From assembly GCA_945861705.1 (NCBI GenBank), contig CAMAVM010000010.1, positions 1 through 64,000 of the forward strand: a DNA stretch of 64,000 nt, given 5' to 3'. This DNA comes from Methylomagnum ishizawai. Its GTDB lineage: Bacteria > Pseudomonadota > Gammaproteobacteria > Methylococcales > Methylomonadaceae. The translations under genes and the position numbers were made by a program. The stretch's first letter is position 1; every line of letters starts with the position of its first letter. Of this stretch, positions 55,195 to 64,000 are shown piece by piece. Under the pieces are notes generated by a model, which was given only the letters and a program-made list of their open reading frames with translations, ran no database searches and was not told where the DNA came from.

Positions 55195-56514
55195 ATGAAA
55201 ACGTATTTATTATTAGCGTTACTTAGTTTGACGGTTTTTTCTGCCCCTTCGGAAAGTAAAAGCTCGTCTGACAATAAGAGCGAACTATACAGCCTGTTAG
55301 ACGAGAAAAATGCTGATCGTCTTCTATTGGTAGCGTTTACTGACAACACCATCGGTAGCATCAAAAGCTCTGCTTCCCCTACGTCCTACAGACAACGTGG
55401 TGATTACCAAAGCTCAACTTGGAGTGAGCGACTCACCAATCAATTAGCTGACGATTACGATTTAAAGAAGCTGACTGAATGGCCGATGACTGAGGTGGGT
55501 GTGCACTGTGTGGTTTACCAGGTTGCAGACAAGGCCTCTATACCCAGTGCCATTGAGCGCTTGTCTAAGGATGATCGCGTCGATATTGTGCAGTCTATGA
55601 ATGTGTTTAGGACTAAGGCACAGTCTCAATCCTATAACGATCCCTACTTTAAGCTCCAGACCAATATGCAGCAAATGCAGATCGATTTGGCGCATGGTAG
55701 AGCAACCGGTCGAAATATCACTATTGGTATGATAGATACTGGGGTGGACTTAGACCATCCAGACTTGGCAGGGCAGATCAGCAAAAACCAAAATTTCGCA
55801 AAAGATATATCCGCCAGTTTTTCAACTGACATCCACGGCACGGCGGTTGCTGGGATAATGGTCGCTAGAAGAGATAACGCCACCGGCATTATTGGCGTAG
55901 CACCGAACGCCAAACTGATCGCCTTGAAAGCCTGTTGGCCGGATAAAACCGATGCAATCGCAGCGGTTTGCAACAGCTTTACCCTCGCGTTGGCCGTCAA
56001 TACCGCAATCAAAGCGGGTGTTGATGTACTCAATATGAGCCTAACTGGTCCACAAGATCCTTTGCTGACCTTATTGCTTAACAAAGCGATGGCAAAAGGG
56101 ATTATCGTGGTTGCCGCAGACACGGGGTCTGCCAAGGATTTTCCGGCTTCCTTAAAAGATGTCATTTCTGTTCAATCTATTAAACAGCATGCACAAGTGG
56201 TGGGTTCGTTGGTGGAAAACATAACCGCACCAGGCGATAAAATACTGACGACCTTACCACACGGCACTTACGATTTTATCTCAGGAAGTTCCATAGCAGC
56301 GGCTGAAGTGTCCGGTGTGGTGGCCTTATTACTGGAAATCAAACCCGATCTGAGCTTGGCTGAGGCACACACGATTTTACAGAAATCTAAATTAATATCA
56401 AAAGACGGCATTATCGCTGGCGTTAATGCAAATGCTGCACTGAATACACTATGCGAAACAACGGCTTGTTCAGATCAGGTGCTGAGTTTTGCACAGATTA
56501 GCAGCACTTTATAG
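55195..56514 (+). CDS. Subtilisin-like serine protease (S8 family), secreted
   Basis: The 439-aa product has a signal peptide (about 1-17), an N-terminal prodomain-like region (about 40-140, ending DDRVDIVQSMNVFR) and a catalytic domain with Asp181 (IGMIDTGVDLDHPDL), His214 (IHGTAVAGI) and Ser366 (SGSSIAAAEVSGVVA, for the usual GTSMA). The oxyanion-hole segment reads IIVVAADTGSAKDFPASL; the expected Asn of AAGN is not visible. Third gene of the sigma/anti-sigma operon, so its expression or target is tied to that circuit. Confidence 0.88.
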   Translation: MKTYLLLALLSLTVFSAPSESKSSSDNKSELYSLLDEKNADRLLLVAFTDNTIGSIKSSASPTSYRQRGDYQSSTWSERLTNQLADDYDLKKLTEWPMTEVGVHCVVYQVADKASIPSAIERLSKDDRVDIVQSMNVFRTKAQSQSYNDPYFKLQTNMQQMQIDLAHGRATGRNITIGMIDTGVDLDHPDLAGQISKNQNFAKDISASFSTDIHGTAVAGIMVARRDNATGIIGVAPNAKLIALKACWPDKTDAIAAVCNSFTLALAVNTAIKAGVDVLNMSLTGPQDPLLTLLLNKAMAKGIIVVAADTGSAKDFPASLKDVISVQSIKQHAQVVGSLVENITAPGDKILTTLPHGTYDFISGSSIAAAEVSGVVALLLEIKPDLSLAEAHTILQKSKLISKDGIIAGVNANAALNTLCETTACSDQVLSFAQISSTL

Positions 56515-56553
56515 ATCAATTAAGCAATACCCTACATTTTAGAGGATACGAAA

Positions 56554-57213
56554 ATGGCAAGAAGAGGACATCACACGCTAGAGCAAATAAAAAACATGGT
56601 TCTGGTTGCAGCCGAAGATTTGGTTGTCGATGGCGGTTTAGCTCAGTTAAGGGTACGCAATATTGCAGTGAAGATTGGCTATACCGTGGGCAGCATCTAT
56701 ATGGTATTTGACAGCATGAATGATTTAATCTTGCACATCAAAGGCAGGACGTTGGATGCCATCACCGAGCAAATGGATCAAGCCGAATGCTCAAGCCCTG
56801 AGCAATGTTTGGAAGCGTTGGCGGGTGTCTATATCCATTATGCCAGCGAAAATCTTAATCTCTGGAGCATGGTTTTTGAACACCGTATGCCCGAAGATGC
56901 CGAAATTCCAGAATGGTATCAAAAGAAAGTCGATAATCTTTATGGAAAATTTGAGGCACATTTCGCACTGATTGCACCAGAGTTATCCTATACCCAACGC
57001 AGACAAACCGCCTTAGCTTTCTTGGGTGGTGTTCACGGAATTTGCGTCTTCATGCTAACAACACAACTTGGCGGCTTGAATAAAAACGATTTGGAAGAAA
57101 GTGTTATTCTGCTCATTAGACGGTTCATTCATGACGGTTGGATGGGTTCTATGAGTGGAATAGCACCCCCCAAACAAGCTAATGTACGACTGGCAATTGC
57201 AGCCAGCCGCTAA
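56554..57213 (+). CDS. TetR/AcrR-family transcriptional regulator
   Basis: The 219-aa product has the TetR-type helix-turn-helix at about 12-55 (GLAQLRVRNIAVKIGYTVGSIYMVF) and a C-terminal ligand domain of the WHG type (LWSMVFEHRMPED, AFLGGVHGICVFMLTTQLG). GAGG lies upstream of the ATG at 56554. Its target is unknown; it follows the protease gene by 39 bp and might be cotranscribed. Convergent with thiC. Confidence 0.88.
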   Translation: MARRGHHTLEQIKNMVLVAAEDLVVDGGLAQLRVRNIAVKIGYTVGSIYMVFDSMNDLILHIKGRTLDAITEQMDQAECSSPEQCLEALAGVYIHYASENLNLWSMVFEHRMPEDAEIPEWYQKKVDNLYGKFEAHFALIAPELSYTQRRQTALAFLGGVHGICVFMLTTQLGGLNKNDLEESVILLIRRFIHDGWMGSMSGIAPPKQANVRLAIAASR

Positions 57214-57235
57214 ATCTTTATTACTAAAGATCAAC

Positions 57236-57266
57236 CACCGAAGCAATGTTTAGAATTGCTTCGGTG
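57236..57266. terminator. Hairpin between convergent TetR and thiC genes
   Basis: CACCGAAGCAAT and ATTGCTTCGGTG form a perfect 12-bp stem with a 7-nt loop. No strong T run follows on either strand, so function as a bidirectional terminator is likely but not certain. Confidence 0.6.
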
Positions 57267-57297
57267 TTCGCTTAAAAGCTTAACTTCTTAGGATTAA

Positions 57298-59302
<2,005 letters not shown>

Positions 59303-59513
59303 TACGGATGTTATCTAAGTTAAAGGAAAAACAGGGAAATTGCAAGTTTGTGGCATTGTAACGGATGCAGTTTCTTTTAGTAAAAAAACCGCTAAATCTA
59401 TGAGAAACCTTTAAAAAATCTGACTTTTATGCAAGTTTTTAGTCGTCGAAATATGATTTTTTCTACGACTAGTGTTAAGATTGCTGCAATATTGACCAAA
59501 CACGACTGAACGG

Positions 59514-60248
59514 ATGTCTAAAGACGCACAAAAAACGCCTTATAACCCGCCTGCTTTGGAATTCAAGAGCAGCACTTTTTCTGTACCTGTATTGGTCATA
59601 GCCAGTAATGACCTGATCATCATTGAGCAACAGCTCCAGGCAAAAGTTCTGTTAGCACCAGAATTTTTCAAAAATTCTCCGCTAGTTTTGGACGTTCAAG
59701 AGCTAAACAAACAAAGTGTTGACGTTGATATTGTCGCGGTTATTGAAGTCATACGTAAACTTGGTCTACTACCTATCGGCATCCGTGGCGGCAATGCACA
59801 ACAGAATGAACAAGCGATTACCCTAGGCATTCCACTGCATTCCATACATACCAGCAGTACAACGATTGACGCAAAAAAGCCCAAAACACCGACTCCTGAG
59901 CCGGAAACTAAAGATCTACTGCAAACTGGTACAACCGTTATTACCCACCCCATCCGTTCCGGTCAGCGAGTTTATGCCGCTGGTGACTTGGTTATTATTG
60001 CCCAAGTGAGCGCAGGCACAGAGATTTTGGCAGAAGGTAATATTCACGTTTACGGTACCTTGCGAGGACGCGCCTTAGCCGGTGTGCAAGGCAATACTGA
60101 AGCACGAATATTTTGTTCTGATCTTCAGGCTGAACTGATTTCAATCGCTGGAAACTACAAAATCAGCGAGGATCTTAACCAAAATATCCGCAATACCCCT
60201 GTGCAAATCTACTTAGATAAGCAAACGTTAGTCATTAAAGAAATTTAA
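59514..60248 (+). CDS. minC: Septum site-determining protein MinC
   Basis: Inhibitor of FtsZ ring formation, acting with MinD at the poles. The 244-aa product has the N-terminal FtsZ-binding domain (FSVPVLVIASNDLIIIEQQL, LLPIGIRGGN) and a C-terminal beta-helix (HPIRSGQRVYAAGDLVIIA, VHAGNIHVYG-like EGNIHVYGTLRGRALAG). First of minCDE. Confidence 0.96.
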   Translation: MSKDAQKTPYNPPALEFKSSTFSVPVLVIASNDLIIIEQQLQAKVLLAPEFFKNSPLVLDVQELNKQSVDVDIVAVIEVIRKLGLLPIGIRGGNAQQNEQAITLGIPLHSIHTSSTTIDAKKPKTPTPEPETKDLLQTGTTVITHPIRSGQRVYAAGDLVIIAQVSAGTEILAEGNIHVYGTLRGRALAGVQGNTEARIFCSDLQAELISIAGNYKISEDLNQNIRNTPVQIYLDKQTLVIKEI

Positions 60249-60277
60249 TCCCATCCGCACCACTGGAGGAACATCAA

Positions 60278-61087
60278 TTGGCAAGAATCATCGTCGTAAC
60301 ATCAGGTAAAGGAGGCGTAGGTAAAACTACAACCAGCGCCGCTATTGCTATGGGACTTGCAAAAAAAGGTCACAAAACAGCTGTCATTGATTTTGATGTA
60401 GGTTTACGTAATCTGGACTTAATCATGGGTTGTGAGCGTCGGGTTGTTTACGACTTTATCAATGTTATCAATGGCGAGGCCAGCCTTAATCAGGCGTTGA
60501 TAAAGGATAAAAACTGTAACCTGCTGTACATACTGGCCGCTTCACAAACCCGCGATAAAGATGCACTGAGTCAGGAAGGTGTTGGCAAGGTATTAGACGA
60601 CTTGTCCAAGGACTTCAAATACATCATTTGTGATTCGCCTGCTGGGATTGAAAGAGGCGCACATTTAGCGATGTACTTTGCCGATGATGCGTTTGTGGTA
60701 ACCAATCCCGAAGTATCTTCTGTCAGAGACTCCGACCGCATGTTGGGGATATTATCCAGCAAATCTCGTCGTGCTGAACAAAACAAAGAACCCATCAAAG
60801 AATACCTGCTACTGACCCGTTATTCCCCTGAACGCGTGAAATTAGGTGAAATGCTCAGTGTCGATGATGTGCAGGAAATATTGTCGTTGCATCTTTTGGG
60901 TGTAATCCCAGAATCAAAATCGGTGTTGAATGCTTCAAACTCAGGTATTCCGGTCATTCTCGATGAAAAAAGCGATGCAGGTCAGGCGTATGCCGATATT
61001 GTTGCCCGTTATCTGGGCGAGAATAAACCACACCGCTTTATTGATGATAAGAAAGGCTTCTTTGGCAAACTGTTCGGAGGTAAGTAA
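60278..61087 (+). CDS. minD: Septum site-determining ATPase MinD
   Basis: ParA-type ATPase that oscillates between poles and recruits MinC. The deviant Walker A VTSGKGGVGKTT follows the start; CDSPAGIERGA and NPEVSSVRDSDRMLG are family motifs, and the C terminus is an amphipathic helix (GFFGKLFGGK). The start is TTG at 60278 with GGAGG 7-8 nt upstream. 29 bp after minC. Confidence 0.97.
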   Translation: MARIIVVTSGKGGVGKTTTSAAIAMGLAKKGHKTAVIDFDVGLRNLDLIMGCERRVVYDFINVINGEASLNQALIKDKNCNLLYILAASQTRDKDALSQEGVGKVLDDLSKDFKYIICDSPAGIERGAHLAMYFADDAFVVTNPEVSSVRDSDRMLGILSSKSRRAEQNKEPIKEYLLLTRYSPERVKLGEMLSVDDVQEILSLHLLGVIPESKSVLNASNSGIPVILDEKSDAGQAYADIVARYLGENKPHRFIDDKKGFFGKLFGGK

Positions 61088-61353
61088 TGAGCTTACTGGA
61101 TTACTTTAAGACCTCGAAAACCAGTTCGGCTTCGCTCGCTAAGGAAAGACTGCAAATTCTGGTAGCACATGAGCGGGTCTCTAATAATCAGCCCATGTAT
61201 TTGCCCCAGCTCCAAAAAGAACTATTAGATGTCATCCAAAAATACGTCCACGTAGACAAAGATGCCATATCCGTTAAGTTTGAGCAGGATGGAAACCAGG
61301 AAACCCTGGAGTTGAATATTATGTTACCGGACGACACAACCAAGCGATTTTAA
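61087..61353 (+). CDS. minE: Cell division topological specificity factor MinE
   Basis: Stimulates MinD ATPase and drives oscillation. The 88-aa product has SASLAKERLQILVAHER, the MinD-contact region, and a C-terminal dimerisation domain (LPQLQKELLDVIQKYVHVD). The ATG overlaps the minD stop (TAATG). Confidence 0.97.
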   Translation: MSLLDYFKTSKTSSASLAKERLQILVAHERVSNNQPMYLPQLQKELLDVIQKYVHVDKDAISVKFEQDGNQETLELNIMLPDDTTKRF

Positions 61354-61376
61354 TCAAGCACAACTAGGAATTATTT

Positions 61377-61580
61377 ATGACAGCAATCACTGAAATTGGT
61401 GCAGCCGCCGGAAAAATCTGGACTTATCTGGACAAAAATGGCGCGTCTAGCGTCACAAAAATCACCACGGATACTGGCTTAGGCAAAAACGATGTCCAAC
61501 GCGGTATCGGCTGGTTAGCGAAGGAAGGCAAATTGGTGATTGAATTGAAAGGTCGGGTTGAAACACTTTCGTTGAAATAA
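61377..61580 (+). CDS. Small winged-helix protein (DUF2582 family)
   Basis: The 67-aa product reads GAAAGKIWTYLDKNGASSVT, NDVQRGIGWLAKEGKLVIE and a final strand, a single winged helix-turn-helix of the DUF2582 type. It follows minE by 23 bp and may be cotranscribed. Its target is unknown. Confidence 0.85.
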   Translation: MTAITEIGAAAGKIWTYLDKNGASSVTKITTDTGLGKNDVQRGIGWLAKEGKLVIELKGRVETLSLK

Positions 61581-61594
61581 GCGGATCTAGTGTA

Positions 61595-62452
61595 TTAATT
61601 GAGTTCACGGTGCCGGACGATCACATTGAGCGTCGGGCTTTTGAATTGCTTTGAGAGTGCATCAACCAGATAAACCGAGCGGTGTTGCCCACCCGTGCAA
61701 CCTATTGCCACCGTCAGATAGCTTCTGCCTTCTGCTTCAAATCGCGGAATCCAGCGTTCCAATAACTCGGTAATGTCTTGGAAAAAATCCCCGACGAACT
61801 CCTGTCCTTTTAGAAAATCACTCACTGGCTGATCTTTGCCCGTCAAGCCTCTTAATTCAGGTATCCAATACGGATTCGGCAAGCACCGCGCATCAAATAC
61901 AAAATCAGCATCCAATGGCACACCATTTTTAAAGCCAAACGATTGAAATTGCAGGGAGATATGCCTGAATTCACGTTCGCCAATTTGATCTTTTATCAGC
62001 TCCAGAAGTTGATGATAATGGGTGCGGCTGGTATCAATCACGACGCTTGCATGTCTGGCAATCGGTACCAACATCTCTTTTTCAATCTTTATCGCTTCTT
62101 TTAAGGGAATGTTGAAATCCGTCAGCGGGTGTTTGCGACGGGTTTCACTGTAGCGTTTCAATAAGGTCGATTCTTCCGCCTGCATAAAGATAATCTCACA
62201 ATCAATCCCTTTACTGCGAATCAAGCGTAAACTATCAGAAAAATTCACCAAGCTTTCGCTTTGGTTGCGCGCATCAATGCCAATAGCCGTTTTTGCGTAG
62301 GTATTTTTATCAACCAGCATGACATGGCTGATAAAGCTTTCCAGCAAGGTAAAGGGGAGATTATCGATACAGTAAAAACCGCAGTCTTCCAAAGTTTCCA
62401 AAGCAATACTTTTGCCGGAACCGGAAAGACCACTAACAATGATTAACTTCAT
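61595..62452 (-). CDS. rapZ: RNase adapter protein RapZ
   Basis: GTPase-like adapter that in E. coli directs RNase E to sRNA GlmZ. The 285-aa product has the P loop VSGLSGSGKSIALETLED at the N terminus, DARNQSESLVNFSDSLR, RRKHPL, and C-terminal FDARCLPNPYW and VAIGCTGGQHRSVYLVDAL. I chose the ATG at 62452; a TTG at 62470 adds six residues. The expected ptsN gene between hpf and rapZ is absent. Confidence 0.94.
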   Translation of the reverse strand: MKLIIVSGLSGSGKSIALETLEDCGFYCIDNLPFTLLESFISHVMLVDKNTYAKTAIGIDARNQSESLVNFSDSLRLIRSKGIDCEIIFMQAEESTLLKRYSETRRKHPLTDFNIPLKEAIKIEKEMLVPIARHASVVIDTSRTHYHQLLELIKDQIGEREFRHISLQFQSFGFKNGVPLDADFVFDARCLPNPYWIPELRGLTGKDQPVSDFLKGQEFVGDFFQDITELLERWIPRFEAEGRSYLTVAIGCTGGQHRSVYLVDALSKQFKSPTLNVIVRHRELN

Positions 62453-62470
62453 AAATCTGAGTGCGGACAA

Positions 62471-62501
62471 AGGTGCAAAGTATAAAACAACCTTTGCACC
62501 T
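62471..62501 (-). other. Hairpin between hpf and rapZ
   Basis: AGGTGCAAAG and CTTTGCACCT form a 10-bp stem in the 74-bp gap. The T run after it is short, so it could terminate, attenuate or be a processing site. Confidence 0.5.
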
Positions 62502-62526
62502 CGTATGTTATTAGATTGGGTTGATA

Positions 62527-62817
62527 TTAACGATAGCTACTGACTTTTTCTTTATGTTTGGTGATTTGACGGTCAAGTTTATCGACCATATCATCAATAG
62601 CTACATACATATCTTCTTGATGGTCTTCAGCAAATATTGTTGCACCATTAATATGCACGGTAGCTTCCGCTTTCTGCATTAATTTTTCTATGCTCAATAT
62701 AACGTGTACATCAGTAACATTATCAAAATGTCGCCCTAACTTCTCAAATCTCGAATCGATATGGGCTCTCAAAGAGTCAGTAATTTCTAGGTGATGACCT
62801 GTTACTATGACTTGCAT
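62527..62817 (-). CDS. hpf: Ribosome hibernation promoting factor
   Basis: Binds the 30S decoding site and promotes 100S dimers in stationary phase. The 96-aa product (short form) has ITDSLRAHIDSRFEKLGRHF and ATVHINGATIFAEDHQEDMYVAIDDMVDKLDRQI, the family core. It lies between rpoN and rapZ, as in most gammaproteobacteria. Confidence 0.95.
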   Translation of the reverse strand: MQVIVTGHHLEITDSLRAHIDSRFEKLGRHFDNVTDVHVILSIEKLMQKAEATVHINGATIFAEDHQEDMYVAIDDMVDKLDRQITKHKEKVSSYR

Positions 62818-62866
62818 GGAATACTCCTTTTACTTATGGATGATAGTTTATTTTTGCGAGTTAGCC

Positions 62867-64000
62867 TCATAAGGTACGTTTGCGTTCGCTGGAAGATGCA
62901 ATAAACATTGCCTCGCGGTATTTTGCGATGGTTCTTCTGGCAACATTTATACCCTTTTCGTTTAATAAATCCGCGATTTTATTGTCACTTAATGGCTTTG
63001 CCGGATTTTCGTTCCCGACTAACTCTTTGATAAAGGCTCTAATGGCCGTGGACGAACATTCACCTCCTTCTTCGGTTGATACGTGGCTGGAAAAAAAGTA
63101 TTTGAATTCCACAATCCCATTGGGCGTGTGCATGTATTTTTGGGTGGTGACGCGGGATATGGTCGATTCGTGCAGTTCCAATTCTTCGGCAATCACCTTT
63201 AACACCATCGGTTTCATGGCGATAGCCCCATGTTCAAGAAAATCTGTTTGTCTAGCTACGATAGCTCGGGCGACGCGCAATAGCGTATCGTTGCGCCCTT
63301 GTAAGCTCTTGATGAACCATTTGGCTTCTTGAAAATGTTCCTTCATGCACTGGTTGTCTTTACTGTCATCCGCCATTTTTATCAGCGCAGAATATTCGGC
63401 ATTGATGCGTAATTTCGGTGCAACTTCTGGGTTAAGATTGACCTGCCAAGTGTTGCCACGTTTGCTGACGTAGACATCGGGGATGACGTATTCTGATTTC
63501 GACTGTTGTATTTGTAAGCCGGGTTTGGGGTCGAGCGTCCTGATGAGTGCGACGATTTTATCCAACTGTTCTGATGTTGTGGATAACTCCTTCATCAGCG
63601 CGACTCTGCCGTGGTTTGCCAATAATTCCAGATGGTTTTTGACGACAGTCAGCGCTTCTTTTCGGTAAGGCATTTGCTCAGGCAATTGCATTAATTGAAT
63701 TTTGAGACAGTCTTGAAGGTCAACTGCGGCAATACCTGATGGATCAAAATTCTGCACCCTGTGCAACACGGCAGTTACCTCATCTTCTTCCAAGTCATCA
63801 ATTTGACCTTGCAAACCCTGAAAAATTTCCTCAAGGCGGCTAATTAAATAACCTTCATCGTTGATTGAGTCAATGATTGACAAGGCGATGTCGTAGTCGC
63901 GTTCGGAAAACGGGGTCAATTCCAGTTGCCAGAGCAAATGATCCAGCAAGGTTGAGGTGTTGCCGCGTTGGGTTTCAAATTCTACGGCTTCATTGCTGGG
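62867..64000 (-). CDS. rpoN: RNA polymerase sigma-54 factor (3' part; start beyond window)
   Basis: Core-binding and DNA-binding regions of sigma-54. The open frame runs without stop to the window edge, so at least 377 residues of the expected 470-490 are present. Seen are LDHLLWQLELTPFS, a core-binding region, the helix-turn-helix ELHESTISRVTTQKYMHTPN, and the RpoN box ARRTIAKYREAM near the end. hpf follows 49 bp downstream. Needs bEBP activators, none of which is in the window. Confidence 0.96.
   Translation of the reverse strand, partial: PSNEAVEFETQRGNTSTLLDHLLWQLELTPFSERDYDIALSIIDSINDEGYLISRLEEIFQGLQGQIDDLEEDEVTAVLHRVQNFDPSGIAAVDLQDCLKIQLMQLPEQMPYRKEALTVVKNHLELLANHGRVALMKELSTTSEQLDKIVALIRTLDPKPGLQIQQSKSEYVIPDVYVSKRGNTWQVNLNPEVAPKLRINAEYSALIKMADDSKDNQCMKEHFQEAKWFIKSLQGRNDTLLRVARAIVARQTDFLEHGAIAMKPMVLKVIAEELELHESTISRVTTQKYMHTPNGIVEFKYFFSSHVSTEEGGECSSTAIRAFIKELVGNENPAKPLSDNKIADLLNEKGINVARRTIAKYREAMFIASSSERKRTL

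Overview
The window is about 64 kb of a gammaproteobacterial chromosome of moderate GC content, packed mostly with housekeeping genes. Family order (recA-recX-alaS-lysC, tesA/ybbA, rpoN-hpf-rapZ, minCDE, gmhA-hldE-msbA) fits Gammaproteobacteria. Several items hint at a type I methanotroph (Methylococcales): paired periplasmic copper-protein genes, a hydroxypyruvate isomerase plus tartronate semialdehyde reductase pair, and dispersed palindromic repeats. No methane monooxygenase gene is present, so that assignment is inference. There is no rRNA, tRNA, CRISPR array or prophage; the only mobile element is the tail of an IS110-family transposase at the left edge.

Layout. 1-9 kb: IS110 tail; gamma-glutamyltransferase and an Sfp-type phosphopantetheinyl transferase; a phosphoesterase; glxR-hyi; an HTH/HATPase/STAS-like regulator whose start sits against a perfect 41-bp palindrome; ferredoxin-coaD. 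9-21 kb: a TIGR02001-like envelope protein, recA-recX-alaS-lysC, a HbpS/GlcG-like protein, tesA divergent from ybbA-ybbP, and a glycine-zipper lipoprotein. 21-27 kb: a four-gene operon (TolC-like lipoprotein, RND-type adaptor, HlyD protein, M50 metalloprotease fused to a HlyD-like arm) that looks like an envelope-spanning export or processing machine. 27-33 kb: late cobalamin genes (bluB-cobT-cobS-cobC and cobQ-cobU), with a palindromic repeat inserted in frame in cobT. 33-37 kb: a BASS-family transporter, rubredoxin with its reductase, a FemAB-like acetyltransferase, a Gly/His-rich lipoprotein and a MAPEG protein. 37-44 kb: LPS core genes. 44-48 kb: a Tat-exported superoxide-reductase-like protein, two membrane proteins, and a copper pair (cupredoxin plus a possible histidine-brace protein). 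48-51 kb: pgi, with a perfect FNR/ANR box upstream, then mltF.

51-57 kb is the accessory part. It holds a Calx-beta-like secreted protein interrupted at a run of nine G (phase-variation candidate), two tandem secreted paralogs of which the second has an in-frame TAG, and an operon of ECF sigma factor, zinc-finger anti-sigma factor and subtilisin-like protease. The anti-sigma periplasmic part resembles a subtilase propeptide, which suggests a protease-gated signalling module; this is the best candidate for an undescribed system. 57-64 kb: a TetR regulator, thiC under a TPP riboswitch, minCDE, a small winged-helix protein, rapZ, hpf and the 3' part of rpoN (no ptsN between hpf and rapZ).
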